NCBI GenBank assembly: GCA_963969345.1
Contig: OZ017768.1
Coordinates: forward strand, 4,364,718-4,428,717
Length of the DNA: 64,000 nucleotides
Direction of reading: 5' to 3'
Source: Turbatrix aceti
Taxonomy: Eukaryota; Nematoda; Chromadorea; Rhabditida; Panagrolaimidae
Positions within the stretch are counted from its first letter, which is position 1; every line of letters begins with the position of its first letter. This document shows positions 1 to 11,710 of the stretch, in pieces. The notes under the pieces are model-generated. The model was not told where the DNA came from. It made no database searches and was given only the letters and a program-made list of their open reading frames with translations. Made by a program: the position numbers and the translations under genes.

Positions 1-1239
1 GACGAATCAGAAGCCTCGGATTCCATCTGGGATTTGAGCATTTGAGATTTCGGCGGCTTCTGACTTTTAAGCGGAACTTCACGTTCTGGAATCTCGTCCG
101 TTGATTCGTCAACCTCCATTTCCTCTTCAGCTTCTTTCAGGCTCTGCTCCTCGAGTTCTTTCAGGCGTTGGAGTTCTTCAGCCTTCTTTTTCTCGGCTTC
201 CTTCATGCGCTCGAATTCCTGCTGAATTTCCTCCGCCTTCCGGATGCGCTCTTCTTCGGCTTCCTTACGGCGCTGAAGTTCCTCGGCCACCTTCTTGCGT
301 TCAAGTTCTTCGGCTTCCTTGCGTCGCTGAAGTTCCTCAGCCTCCTTTCGGCGCTGAAGTTCTTCCTCTGCTTCCTTGAGGCGACGTTTTTGATCTTCGA
401 TTTCCTGGAGGCGTTTGGCTTCCTCCTCGGCTTCTCGTTGACGCGCCTTTTCCATTTCCAGCTGAAGAGCGCGGGCTTCTTCTTCTTCGCGTCGAGCCTT
501 CTCTTCCGCCTCAATCCGTGCCTTTCGCTCTTCTTCAGCCCGGAGTTGGGCCTCTTTTTCTTCCAGTTCACGCTGCTTTCGGGCTTCACGCTCGTCTGAA
601 AAAAATGATCTATAATACAAACAATCATTTTTAATTCACAAACAACTTACCACGTTCCTTGATGGCATTTTTGTAATTTTGAATCAAAGTGCGAAGTTTG
701 GCATCGTTTTGGGCCGCTTGCGTCTTCAACCCGGTAAGCCGATTGGTTTTCTTCTTGAGAGTCGCATCCAGTGTCTGACGAACCTTTTGGGTAGCCGCGG
801 CAACTTTTTCTGCGTACTCGGTGAGATTTTCGACCGAAGCAACGCTGGCAAGTTCCTTGACACAATTCATGGCATCCTGACAATCACGATACGACTTGGC
901 AATGCGAGAATCGGCAATCTTGAAATTCACGGCAAGTTCTTGCATCGCTGCCCAGTCTGGAAAAATCAACAAATCCCAAAAATAAAAAATGAATAAAAAA
1001 CATACTGGTAAGGACACACTGCGCAATTTGCTCATAAGCCTCGTTGACCTTATTCTGTTCTTCGATTCTCAGCAACACTCTGAAATCATAACTTCACAGT
1101 GGAAAAGTAAAATGATACCGAAAAAAACTTACTGTCGATAGCAGTTCACCTGCCGATGGAATCTCTGCGGGTCAGTTTGGGCCAGATTGGAGATAGAACG
1201 TTTGTAGAGTTCCACGGTATGATCCATGGAATCCGTCAT
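1..1239 (-). CDS. Coiled-coil / ER/K single-helix protein, 5' part (cut by left edge)
   Basis: Four exons read on the minus strand: 1133-1239, 1006-1079, 651-956 and 1-595, the last running off the window. Phases join cleanly and give about 360 residues starting MTDSMDHTVELYKRSI. Residues 1-160 are predicted helical (many A, K, Q, E; repeated KxxxL spacing) with no recognised domain. Residues 163 onward are a long E/R/K-rich stretch with repeats of the type RRKEAEEL, typical of a stable single alpha helix or coiled coil, ending near SQMESEASDS at the window edge. An acceptor-like TTTTCAG lies 13 nt upstream of the ATG (cag at 1253-1255). I do not recognise the family; low-complexity similarity to the C-terminus of CTR9 or to caldesmon-type helices is not evidence of orthology. 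The gene is divergent from the membrane-protein gene starting at 1898. Confidence 0.72.
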
Positions 1240-1897
1240 GATGATAATAGCACTGAAAACAGAAAAACAGTTAGACAATCGTAAAAAAGTGTTCAACGAC
1301 AACAAAAACGCAAAAAGCACGTTTATGCCTAATCTACGCTCCAGGCTCTGCAATACAGACAAATTGAACGTAAAATATAACGATAATCATTCACCGTAAC
1401 AAAGATAACGTCAAAAAAATAACGCAAATAATAAAAGAAAGCAGAAAAGTAATCAGAACGGAAAAGTACACATCGCGGGTCGGATCTACAGTACAAACAA
1501 CGGCGATCATTACGATGCCTCAAACTCTCAACACGAAATGCGCACGCGTTGCATCTGTAATTTTTCTTTTTTTTCTTCAGAATTTGTAAATTTTTTTGTT
1601 TCCTGTGTTTTTCGATTGGCATTTTTCTGCCCGTTTTGCTAGCAATTTTGATAAAAAGCACTAAAGGATCTTGCAAGAGCAATAAAATGTTGCCGGCAAG
1701 TTGCAGCGCGGCGGTTGCAGGAAACCCCGCTTGTTTCTTTTTTTACAATGGCCGAATTGCGGCCGACTGGCTGGCTCATCGCTTATCGACCGCGCTGTAA
1801 TTGCCTGAACATAGTTGATTGTCTTCAAGGTGTGACCGGAAGGAAGGTAGTGTGCCGGTTATGACTGTGGCATTCGACGAGTAATTCATTCACCAAA
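1240..1897. promoter_or_regulatory. Divergent intergenic region, likely shared promoter
   Basis: 658 bp between two divergently transcribed genes (starts at 1239 minus and 1898 plus). It contains the acceptor-like site at 1253-1255 and an A/T-rich centre. No repeat element or coding signal was recognised. Calling it a shared promoter is inference from the head-to-head arrangement. Confidence 0.4.
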
Positions 1898-3527
1898 ATG
1901 GGGTGGAAGTGTTTCAAGTTCTGGTTTACCGTGCGATTTACGCTCGCGTGTCTCGCGCACTTTAACTGGATCACGGCCTTCTACGTCAACTGCGTGTACT
2001 TTACGCTCTGGAAATCCTACGACCTTTTATGGTTTTGGTCGCATCTGTTGTTGTGCATCTGTTTTCCACCGCTCAGACCGGAGAACATGCTGCTCGTCTG
2101 GATCAACCTCGTGCGGCACAAGTACCGTTCTCCTCAAAAATCGTTTCGGGTGAGTGAGTCATCGTACTTTTGAGCGAGCATAACAGCTGTTTGAGTTTTT
2201 ATGTGAAAACACGCGTATTACGTTGTTTTTTTACAGCAACTTTACAATCAACTCTACAATCGACGATTCACAAAATCCGAACGCGAGTTAAAGAAACTCG
2301 ACAGCGAGGAGCAGCAGGACGTCGACGACGATGACGACGAGCCGGGTCCGTCGGGAGAATCAGCACCCCCAGGTGCCGGTGGTCTCGAGACGATCAAGGA
2401 GTCAGAAGACGATCCTGTGTACCCGAAGCTGCCAGACGAAGCGGATGCCATGCTCGAGGAGGGCACGCAGAAGCCAGAACCGTTCAAGGTCAAGGAGAAG
2501 GAAAAGGACGAAGACACGAGGTCTCTCGCCAGCAGGGTGATCGACAAAGCTATGCCCAGCATTCTCAAGAAAAAGTGAGTTTTTTTTGTTTTTTCGTGGA
2601 ATTTTTTTTATGTTACGATTGTTGTTTGGACAGGAAAGCCATGAGCTTGGATGATCAGTGAGTTTCGTTTCGTAAAAAAAAATTATTCTAATGATTTTTC
2701 AAACATGAAAAATATTTTTTATATAAAAAAATTAAAATGAAAAAAATGTTTTTCAAATATTTGTTTTTTTCAATTTTTTTACGGTCAAATATATAGAATA
2801 ATCCATTCAGGTTCAACCTCGGAGACCCGACCCCATCTGAGCCAGAAGACGGTAACGGTGGAAATCGAGTTTCGTGGCAGGACCGAATCCAGCTGCAGAA
2901 ACTCATTCCCAACAAATTCCAGAGGTCCGAAAGTCAGAGTAAGTCTTCCGTCTTATGTTAGACATTTTTTTACGATCAAATATTTTTTCTTTTTTTTCAG
3001 ACGACGAAGAAGAGGCAGAAAAACGCCGTGCAAAAGAGCAAAAAAAGGCTGAAAAAGAACGAGTCAAACGAATTCGCCGCGAGCGCCGAGAAATCCTCCG
3101 AAAACGAGCTGCCATCGAGCGACGGCGACGCAACATCGCGGATTCCATCGAACTCATGCTGCAGTGCCTTCGGTCGTTTGCTTCGTTCGCGCTGCTGGTC
3201 GGCAACATTCGAAAGCACTTTCTGCCTCCTCAGTACGTCTCGGAGGCGGAGTCGGCCTTCAACAACCCCGACCTGCTCATGCTCTTCACCATCACCCTCT
3301 CGCTCGATGTCCTCCTTTTCTGGTTCACGCTCGCGATGACGTACATGCGGCAGTGCCGGTTGTGCTGTCGCCTTGGTTGCTGCAAGTTCTGGATCTGGCT
3401 CGCGCTACTTATGGCTCTGCTTTTTGGGTGCATGTACTCCCCGATGCACTACGCCCAGCAGCAACTCGACTACACGTGGTGCGTCTTCATGCCGGGATCC
3501 GACCTCGCTGAGTACTTTGACGGCTAG
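1898..3527 (+). CDS. Multi-pass membrane protein, unknown family
   Basis: Five exons: 1898-2149, 2237-2574, 2634-2657 (a 24-nt microexon), 2811-2938 and 3001-3527. All junctions keep frame and the total is 422 residues. Two hydrophobic segments lie near the N-terminus (about residues 7-30 and 35-57, rich in F, W, C). A long charged cytosolic-type region follows (acidic with DVDDDDDE near residue 105, then basic KRRAKEQKKAEKERVKR near residue 250). Two or three more hydrophobic segments follow (about residues 295-315, 335-360 and 370-395, the last after a Cys cluster CRLCCRLGCC). There is no cleavable signal; the start is the first ATG and opens straight into the first membrane segment. I do not recognise a family. 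It could be a channel accessory or ER-shaping protein, but nothing in the sequence settles that. Confidence 0.8.
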
Positions 3528-4072
3528 TCGGGTCTTGGCACGAATTTGTGATTTCGTCGCGTGATTTCTTCCCAAATCCTGCCATGTTTTGCTTTGTTTT
3601 TTTGTTTTTTTTTGCTTTTCTAGCGAACTCATAGTCTACCACCACATTGAAAGCTATTTATATCCGGGATACGAACCAAAAAACATATTACATGTGAATT
3701 AAATGTCTGCAGCAATCAAACAACAACAGTAAAGCGCCACAGCTTTGAAATAGGTCATCTCGCGCCACGAGGTGGGATTACACGGCAGGAAAAGCGACAG
3801 CGGACTGCGCTGACTTGCAACTTGCATACATACGACGACTGAAACCCGAAAAAAAATACACAACAAAACAAAAGCGGATTACGATGGTTGAGAGACTACG
3901 GGGTACTGTAGAAATACGATTGTGAGCTCGTTGATCAGTCGGCAGGAGGAGGAGGAGGGGTGATTGCATTGCGCATACGTAAATATGTATACCACAGCGA
4001 CGGCGACGGCGATACCGTAATCGGCGTGATACTGCTGTTGTGGACGGTAGAATAGGGCGAGTTGGGCCCTGG
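3528..4072. other. Convergent intergenic region, 3' UTRs
   Basis: Sequence between the membrane-protein stop (3527, plus) and the aquaporin stop (4073, minus). It is T-rich after the plus-strand stop and has no further coding signal. The gap presumably holds the two 3' UTRs. Confidence 0.5.
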
Positions 4073-5914
4073 TTAGTAATAGCGGGTTGATGTGATTTTG
4101 CGGAAACCAACGAGATTTTCGAGACCGCTGGTCGGGTTCGGTGGCACGTCGAAGTCGTCCTGCAGCTGGGAAAGAAGGCATTTTTCGTTCCGTGACACCT
4201 GGGTTACGATCGCGGTCGAATGAGGTTAGTAAAGCTTGGTTGTGGTCTGAAATTAGTGAAAGCGGTTAGCGGAAGCGGGTTAGGCGAAAAAGCGAGGGTT
4301 TCTGCCCCTCAAGCAAGCGTTAAGCTAGGCCAGAGGCGTCTGGTATACCACCCCCGCTGCGGCTGCTCCTGACAAGGAATGTGTCAGGTGACATTTTGGT
4401 AATTCTTTATGAAATTTTACCAAAAAAAGTAGCTTTTACTATGAAAAGTTTATTCCGTAAAATTTATCTTCCTGAAAATAGCGTTTTTGCCTTATTTGGC
4501 GATTTTTGGGACGCTGCAGCTAAAAAAAACTGCGGCATTTCCGAAGTCAGGATACATACTGATCGACGTAATTTTTTACGGAGATGGTGCGAAAGATATA
4601 AAAATATTGGGTTACACCTTAAAAAATGCCGAAAATCGCATTTAAAAAGATCGCACAATGGAAACATTTGTTTCGGCATTTTTCAAAGTGGTAACCCTAT
4701 AATTTTATATTTTTCTCGGATTTTCCATAAAAAATTGCGTCGATCAGAATGTACCCTGGCTTTGGAAATGCCGTAGTTTTTTAGCTACAACGTTCCAAAA
4801 ATCGTCAAAAAATGGCAAAAAACCTATTTCAGGCGATCGTTTTCATGAAGAATTTCCATTCCAAAATCTCCCTAACAATCCTTGTGAGACCACCCTTGCC
4901 TCCAAGCACGACTTACGATCTGTGTGCGTCGCGGAATGTGCTCCGGCACAGTAACATCCATCTCGCCGGCCTCAATATGAATGCCAACGAAGGCGTAGTA
5001 GATCCACGCGCCGATTATAGCGCCGACGTGGGCCGCGACAATGGGAATCCAGAAGTAAAAGCTGTGCTGTGAAAAAACCTCGCCGCCGTAGCCCACGATG
5101 ATGAGGAGAATGCGCGGACCGAGATCGCGCGCTGGATTGATCGAGAAGCCGTTGTCACCGAACGACATGGCGATCATCGACATCGTGGCGCCGGCGAGAA
5201 TCGGGACAATGTAGGAGGGAATGTTCTGCTTCTTGTCCGTGATGAGGACGATCATGCCGCTGAGGATGGCGGTGCCAATGACCTGGTTGAAGAAAAATGA
5301 CAGATTTGTCATGTTTTCGGCCGGTGGCGCGGAAAATAGTCCGGCTGTGCCGTTTTCACCGAGGACGTCGAATTCGTCGTTGCCGAGGGTTAAAATGTCA
5401 TCTGAAGGGAAAAAATTGATAAAATGAGTTGATTCAAGCTTCTTTGCCTTCAAAAACCCACCCAGATGGCCAAGAAAAGATATGAGCGTGCCGACGATGG
5501 CTCCAAGGTACTGAGCCACCCAGTAGACGATCATCCGTCCGAATTCCAGGTCACCGTGCATGCAGAACATTAAACTGCAAAAAATAAAGCTTACAAGGGT
5601 CATTCAAACAAAACTCACCTCATGGCAGGATTCAGATGAGCGCCAGAAACGTTGGCAGCAATATAGACAGCAAACATAAAACCCAGACCCCACGCGATGT
5701 GCGCGGTGGTCGAGCTGCCGGTTTCAGGTGTTTGGGCTTGAATATTCGCCGCTGTGCCGATGAGCTTAAAATTTTTTTTGGCGTTTTTAAATAACAAAAA
5801 ACTTTTCCAGCTTACCACAAGAAAAGCAGTGCCCAAAAACTCGGCTAAAAATTGCCGAGTGACTTCGTTTTCGATCCGGAAAGATTCCAGGATAGCTTTG
5901 AAGTTATTTGCCAT
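4073..5914 (-). CDS. Aquaglyceroporin (MIP family, AQP3/7/9/10-like)
   Basis: Membrane channel for water and small polyols such as glycerol. Exons on minus: 5816-5914, 5619-5764, 5462-5574, 4917-5401 and 4073-4165; phases agree and give 311 residues, normal for the family. Both pore boxes are visible: HLNPAMS in loop B, split by an intron, and SINPARD in loop E. The Asp directly after NPAR is the usual aquaglyceroporin mark. The N-terminus carries the typical RQFLAEFLGTAFLV first helix, and the fragment NGTAGLFSAPP matches the loop C region of AQP3-type proteins. The last exon was found from a GTAAGT donor at 4911-4916 and an acceptor at 4166-4168; it encodes a 30-residue hydrophilic tail ending TSTRYY. 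Reading through the donor instead stops at 4872 and would give a different short tail. The last intron carries a foldback repeat. A TTTCAG acceptor-like site sits 6 nt upstream of the ATG. Confidence 0.93.
4374..4862. repeat. Foldback element family A, copy 1
   Basis: Lies in the last intron of the aquaporin gene. The two halves are inverted copies: CTGCGGCATTTCCGAAGTCAG near 4530 pairs with CTTTGGAAATGCCGTAG near 4760, GATCGACGTAATTTTT with AAAAATTGCGTCGATC, and AAAAATGCCGAAA with TTTCGGCATTTTT at the centre. The left end begins AAGGAATGTGTCAGG as in copy 3; the right end is less well conserved. No transposase is seen, so this is a non-autonomous element. Confidence 0.8.
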
Positions 5915-5935
5915 TTTTTCCTGAAATCCAAGTCA
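5915..5935 (-). other. Splice acceptor 6 nt upstream of aquaporin ATG
   Basis: On the minus strand a pyrimidine-containing ...GGATTTCAG ends at 5921 and is followed by GAAAAA and the ATG. Such a site hugging the start codon is typical of spliced-leader trans-splicing in nematodes, but a conventional 5' UTR intron is also possible. Confidence 0.45.
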
Positions 5936-7117
5936 AATCAGTCAGCAGAAAAAAAACAATACAGTCAACGAAAACAACGCAAAGAATGTGTGGGGACGAC
6001 GGCCATGAACATTCCCCGAGCCCGGAATCATGCTCGGTTACGCGTAATAATTTATTTACGATTACGAGGCCTCTCAACACCCCCAGCACGCGTCACTTCA
6101 TCGTCACCAACCACCGGGGTTCATTTGCATGATCCTCTTAGGCGGCAGCGCCGTCGTTGATTTTCGCGATCATCGGAGCACACGGAACCTCAACATCCTG
6201 GTTGGGACCGGTCCAGCGCCCGGAATCAATTGTCTAAGGTTTCCTGAGCGCTTCAAGAACCCGAAGACGGTCTCGGTCTTCGAATGCGCGCGCACGCGTG
6301 CCATGACTGACGTCGGAGCAGGCAACTGACGATAATTGCCGGAAGCACGAGAGCTTACCCTTTACTCCCTACGCCAGAGCCCGGTACCACGTGAGCCAGG
6401 TAGCCAGGTAGCATCACAGATCCAGCCGGTCCAACACTTTGCAGACGACCCAGCTTAGCCAAAGATCAGGTAGGCCAATCCGTTCACTTTGCACAAGTTT
6501 GCCGGCCCCGAAGAAACCAACAACGAGCAATGTATTATGCAGGTCAGTGCCGTCCGTCTCTGGCCTCCGGAAACATTTGACTCAGTACACGAACGTTTTT
6601 TGCCTGCAGGAGATTGTTGCCTGCCCGCTGAGACCCGAAGCAAAGGAAAAACACAATTTTGCAGCAGCAAAAAAACACCGGCAAAAATATTATACATACA
6701 TAAACGCATGTTTGTTGTATAATACATACAACGGTGTGCGCCGGAATCTCCCGAGTCGTAGCCCTCTATTTGTCTCCCATTGTGTCGCCACTACTTCCGG
6801 TAGGCAACTGTGTTACGGTAGCATTCATTTTTAGGCGATTAAATATCTAAATGGGGTACATACCACAGGAAAGGGGGCGGAGCGAAGCGCGTATAATTTG
6901 AAAAAGCGGGTGAACAGAAAAAATTAAAAAAAATGGAAAAAAATGGGAGGGCGAAGCTGGTTGTAGCAGGTGAAGCAACGGGAGTCTGGCTTGTTGAAGG
7001 GAACGGATGCATGGATGCACTGCTGGATCGGCAGGCAGTAGCAGACGCAGGCGTAGGCGCTTGCTTGCAGAGAAAGACTGACAGTAACCGGTCTTGGGGA
7101 TGCTGCGTGGCACGCCG
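5915..7117. other. Intergenic: aquaporin 5' region and TWINKLE 3' UTR
   Basis: About 1.2 kb between two minus-strand genes. The part next to 5914 should hold the aquaporin promoter; the part next to 7118 should hold the TWINKLE 3' UTR. There are open frames on both strands but none has an exon pattern or recognisable product. Confidence 0.5.
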
Positions 7118-10100
7118 CTACTTGATCTGCGCGTAGTCCACGAGGGTGTGCGTGAACGTCGAAGGCGCAAAGATCATTTCGATCTGGTCCGATTCGACCC
7201 GGCGCATCCCGTATCGGTTTTTGAGAATCTACAAGCACAGCTTCGTTTACAAAAAAAATTTTTGAATGTCAAAAAAACTCACATAAAGGAATTTTCTAAA
7301 TTTACGTTTATCGATCTCATCCCGACGACGCTGGATAGCGAGAACGTTATCCGCCTCCTGGATAACGCGAGAAGATCCTCCAATATGCTGGATTTCAATA
7401 TCCTCGCCCTCAACTTTGCGCGGATGAACGACAAGAGTCACGTGAATACGGTAGTCGGTCGCTAGACTGCGCAGGAGACCCACAAAACGGTCTTGTAGGT
7501 GATAACGCTCGAGGGCAGAAGACTTCTCGTTGTGGAGCGTGGCAATGTTGATGAGAAACTGGAGGTTGTCGATGACCACGTGCTGCACCCCCGCATTCAG
7601 AATCTGGTCTTTAATTGCCTGAAATACCAAGTTTTTATTTTTTAAAGCTGGCACAACTTCCTTAATTACGGTGCAAAGTACATCGGATTTCAGACCGTGC
7701 CTGTAGGCACAGGCACAAAAATAACAAGTCAGACACAAACTACAAAAAAAAACTCACAGCTGCTATTTCAGAAACGGTTTTGTCGCGGAACTCGTCTGTT
7801 TTCATGACGATAAGGTCGGATTTTGTGCGCTCGAAGCGGTCGAGCCAGGCATCGACGGAGGGGTGGTTCTCGACACGATGCAGAGGAAGTCTGGAAAAAT
7901 TTTGGAGGTCAGACAGAATCCCAGAAGCGACAATGGGGGATGCTAGCAGCGATAAAAATGACAAAAAGCAGAATGACAAAAGCATCACAGAAGTCAAAAA
8001 TCAGGTCTAAAGCCCACTGACTTGACGCCGTTGCGGTAGGTGCGTGTTCGAGCGAGACTACGAACGTGAGATGGGCTGCAGAAAAAAATACGGCAGTCAG
8101 CGACGACGCTTCTTGAGTCAGCGACGCCGGTGCAGCGCGTTTCGGGACCTGAAACGCGCCGCACCGACACAGAAAAAAAACAAGGGTGAAAAAAAAACTC
8201 ACGCGGCGTATTGGACGAGCATCCATTTGAGGATTTTTTCTTCCGGCATTTCAAACGAGCAGAACAGAGTGCGCACCTGAAATTTGAAAAAAAAATTAAA
8301 ATTTGTAAAAAGTGCGCAAAGATGTACTCACGCCCTGGGTGTAGAGATCGAGCGAGTATTCACAGACGAAACTGGTTTTACCGGTGCCGGTGCCACCGGT
8401 GAGGACGGTGAGTTCGCCGCCTCGGAACCCCTTGAGGTACGCGTTGAGGACGTCGAAGCGCTTCCATTGAACAATGCCGGCCATGCGCGTTTTATTTAGC
8501 AGCAATTCATCTTTTACCTGATCGCGGATGTCGAGCACGGACCGGAAACCGGGATTTCGGATGCGAATGGCTTCTTCGTGGACGGCGCGCTTGATTTCCT
8601 TGATGCGCTCTTCGCGAAGGAGTTCAATCGGGCGTTCTTTTTTTCTGGAAGCCAAACGATGAAAAAATGTCTCAAAGGAATGCGTCAAAGCTTATTTTCA
8701 AATTTTGATGAAATTTGGATAAAATGTATCAAACTTTTATTTACCATACCATAAAAATTTTTACCATTAATTTCATATTTTTGAAATGACTGAGTTACGA
8801 TTGCCTAAAATCGCTTTTCTGATATTTTTGAAAATTTTTGGCACTTTGTAGCAAAAAATACTACGGCATTTCCGAAGTTAAGGTTCGACCTAATTTTTCA
8901 TGGCACATCAGGAAAAAATGTTTGAAAATATAGGGTTACTATTTTGAAAAGTACCGAAACGAATTTTGCAATTGTGAGCTTTTTTTAAATGCAATTTTCG
9001 GCATTTTTTTAAATAATGACGCTATATTTTTATATTTTCTTTGGATTCTTCATCATACGTCGATCAATATATGTATACCTTGGCACCGGAAATGCCGTAT
9101 TTTTTTAGATACAACGTACCAAAAACCGTCAAAAATGACAAAAAAAGCGCTTTCAGGTAATCGTAACGCGGCCAGAAAATAAATGCCGCAAACAATTGAA
9201 TTTTACAGTAAAAAAATTTTCATCGTAAACACCACATTTTGGCGACATTGTCAGACAACTTACACAACAAGATAGCTCCGAGTAGTAGGCAGCATCGCGG
9301 CGTAGTCGCGGGCATAGCGTTCGTGAATCGAGGGAAACCAGAAGTGAACGACGTCAAAGTCCTCGAGGAAAGGCAGCACGTTGGGATCGAGCTTCTCGGC
9401 CAGCGGCAGTGCGAGGGTCGGCAGACCGCCCGTAGCAGCAAAAACAGCCAGGGCATCCCGTTCATTGGTCGTCAGAATGACGCGGGTGTCCGCAGGCGTG
9501 ATCATGTGGTAGCCAAAAATGCCAGAAAAGCGCTGTTTCCTAAATGAGCTTTGTTTAACCAAAATTCACTTTGCGACCCCCAAAACAACCCAAATTCGTC
9601 GATTTCGGGATAATTTTCCTTCTCGAGTTTGTCTCCGATTCGGCGAATGAGTTTGAGTCCCGCGGGAACGCGTGTGCGCCCGGAGGGGCCAAAGTAGCGG
9701 GGGTAGCAGAGCGCAGGTTGTTCGTAGCTGTCCATGTGGCCCTTGATGTGGTACCGGCTCAGCGTGTCGCTCGGGATGCGCTGAAAAAAATTGAAAAAAA
9801 ATTTTGAACACCGTGTTGCCCCCAAAAAAATCTACTTCGATGCCAAGCTGAATGCGAAGAGCGCGAAAATCATTCTGATCCTGAATATTCCGAATTTCGT
9901 TGAGATCGATAGCATCCGACCAAATCAGGCGGATTGTAGCGTCCGGCGGCTGGTGATGAAGCGCCGCCGCCATCGCCGGACCAGTGAGGACCTCGCCGGT
10001 GTCGTTATCCGTCGTGTTCCGGGCTGAGAGTCTTTCAGCGCTGAAAAAACCGTTCAAAGTACCCAAAAAACAGAATTCAGCCCCATTTTTGCCCTCTAAA

Positions 10101-10423
10101 CCCCCCAAAATCCTCCCCTACGCGCATCCCCGCCAGCCAGCATGCACCCACTCATCATCATCGCTGTCGTGCTCGTGATCAGCAGGCGAACGCCTCAACT
10201 GTTCATCCTCGGCCATGGAAGTCGTCGGCGAGTCCACGGAAGAGCTGCTACTGCTATCCGGTCGATAGAGCGCCCGCATCGCGCGTCGCCGTCGTTTTTC
10301 GCGCCTGAGAGCAGCGTTGTAGAGATCAAGGCGAGACAGCGTCACCGACGCCATGCCAGATTCGTCGTCGGACCACGTCGTGGCACGGCAGGCAGGAAGG
10401 GTTCGCGAGCGTTGCTGAGGCAT
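7118..10423 (-). CDS. TWNK: TWINKLE, mitochondrial replicative DNA helicase
   Basis: Hexameric 5'-3' helicase that unwinds mtDNA ahead of polymerase gamma in the mitochondrial matrix. Ten exons on minus (10122-10423, 9836-10040, 9578-9780, 9264-9539, 8332-8644, 8203-8276, 8022-8075, 7758-7890, 7283-7618, 7118-7228) keep phase and give 668 residues, close to human (684). The primase-like half is at about residues 150-330. The helicase half has the linker region [19 protein letters not shown], Walker [10 protein letters not shown] at about 412-420, Walker B VVIDNLQF at about 534-541, VTLVVHPRK, and [15 protein letters not shown]. It ends in the basic segment KNRYGMRR typical of the family. The N-terminus is unusual: the first ATG gives a Ser/Asp-containing leader, while Met24 starts [20 protein letters not shown], a better mitochondrial presequence. 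The 54-nt exon 8022-8075 uses a weaker GTCAGT donor. Intron 8645-9263 is largely a foldback element. Confidence 0.93.
8675..9235. repeat. Foldback element family A, copy 2
   Basis: Fills most of a TWINKLE intron (8645-9263). It starts AAGGAATGCGTCAAAG, then shows the same order of inverted motifs as the other copies: CGGCATTTCCGAAGTTAAGG on the left pairs with GGAAATGCCGTA on the right, and ACGTCGATCAATATATG lies in the right arm. The arms have diverged more than in copy 1. Confidence 0.75.
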
Positions 10424-11710
10424 ATCCGGTGACGAAGAACGTGTGCGGTAGACGCGCGGCGAGCTACCGTCTACAAGGGTGAAAAAACGACAACTAATAA
10501 ACTGAACGCGACCAGTGAGTGCCGTCGGTGAACAATTTTTTGGTGGAAAAATTCTTGTTTCGATGCTTATTGATAAGGAATGTGTCAGGGGACATTTTGG
10601 AAATTCTTCGTGAAATTTTGCAAAAAGTTGCTTTTACTATGGACATTTTTTACCGTAAATATCACCTGTCTGAGGTATGATCTGGAAAAGTTACGATCCC
10701 TGAAATCCTTTTTTTTTGTAAATTTTGACTATTTTGGGTGGTGTTTACAAAGCCAGAGTATATTTATTGATCGACGTAATTTTTGATGGAAAATCCGAAA
10801 AAAAATATAAAAATATACCGTTATCACCAAAAAAATGCCGGAAATCGCATAAGAAAATGATCACAATAACCACTTTTATTTCGGCATTTTCAAGGTGGTC
10901 GATCAATTTCCATATTTTTCACAGATATTCCATCAAAAATCGCGTCGATCATTATATACTCTAGTTTTGGAAATACCGTAGTTTTTTTGCCACAACCTGC
11001 CAAAAATAGTAAAAAAAATGGCAAAAAACGCGGTTAAATAGTAAAAAATGGCAAAAAACGCGGTTTTGGGTAAGCGGAACTCTGCGAGTTGAATTATACG
11101 GTAAAAAATGTTCAATAAAAATTTTATGAAAAACTTCCTAAATGTCTGACAAATTCCTTTGGCTCAGGGACTTCTTAGAATCAAGCACAAAACACAAAAC
11201 ACACCAACGTGCTCCTCAAAGGTCGAATCGAATCGCGTGCCACTCATGTCAGACAGACAACTCACTCGGATGCAGAATGACCGTGACTCGGCGAGGCAGC
11301 GAAGAGGAGGTCGGGGACATCAACTGTGACAACGGCACGGAGCAACCCGGGTTGTTTTTTTCGCTATTATTATTATTATTATTTTTCTTCTGACGAGACT
11401 CCGACTACTACAAACAAACCAGGAACGGCAGCAGCGGACAGCAGGCAGCGATTTTACGATGCGACGACTCTCGGTGCAGCAAGCACGCTTTGGCCCGTGC
11501 CGTCCCCCCAGGTGACCGCCTAATTCGTCGCGTTCTGCAGCCCCGCGGGCGGCATTCGCCATTGTTGCGCCATCCCACTTCTCCAGGACCCCTGCGGACA
11601 CGTCTCGCCTCCCCGGCATCTCGCCTGTCAAAACAAGCTGCAGGGGTCCACGGACAGTCCGCGACCCAAAACACGCGCCGGGACAAAAGCAATAGCGTCA
11701 GACTGCTCAC
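10424..11710. other. TWINKLE 5' flank and unresolved region
   Basis: Contains foldback copy 3 (10575-11160) and, at 11161-11710, GC-richer sequence into which the partial gene at 11711-12375 should continue. A minus-strand open stretch at about 11408-11630, behind an acceptor-like TTTTGACAG, joins in phase with that gene, but its Arg-rich product is not convincing. No exon is called here. Confidence 0.35.
10575..11160. repeat. Foldback element family A, copy 3 (best-defined ends)
   Basis: The left end AAGGAATGTGTCAGGGGACA is mirrored by the right end, which reads TGTCTGACAAATTCCTT, giving terminal inverted repeats. Inner arms repeat the family pattern (GATCGACGTAATTTTTGATG against CATCAAAAATCGCGTCGATC; TTCGGCATTTT at the centre). 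About 586 bp, no coding capacity. Confidence 0.82.

Noticed and set aside
1329..1682. Minus-strand open frame upstream of the ER/K protein gene
   Set aside because: No in-phase donor to exon 1133-1239 was found and the composition is Arg/Cys/Tyr-rich, typical of non-coding A/T sequence. A 5' UTR exon here remains possible.
11408..11630. Possible third exon of the partial gene at 11711-12375
   Set aside because: The phase fits, but the product is an Arg/Gly/Cys-rich string without conserved character. I could not choose between this and other acceptors.
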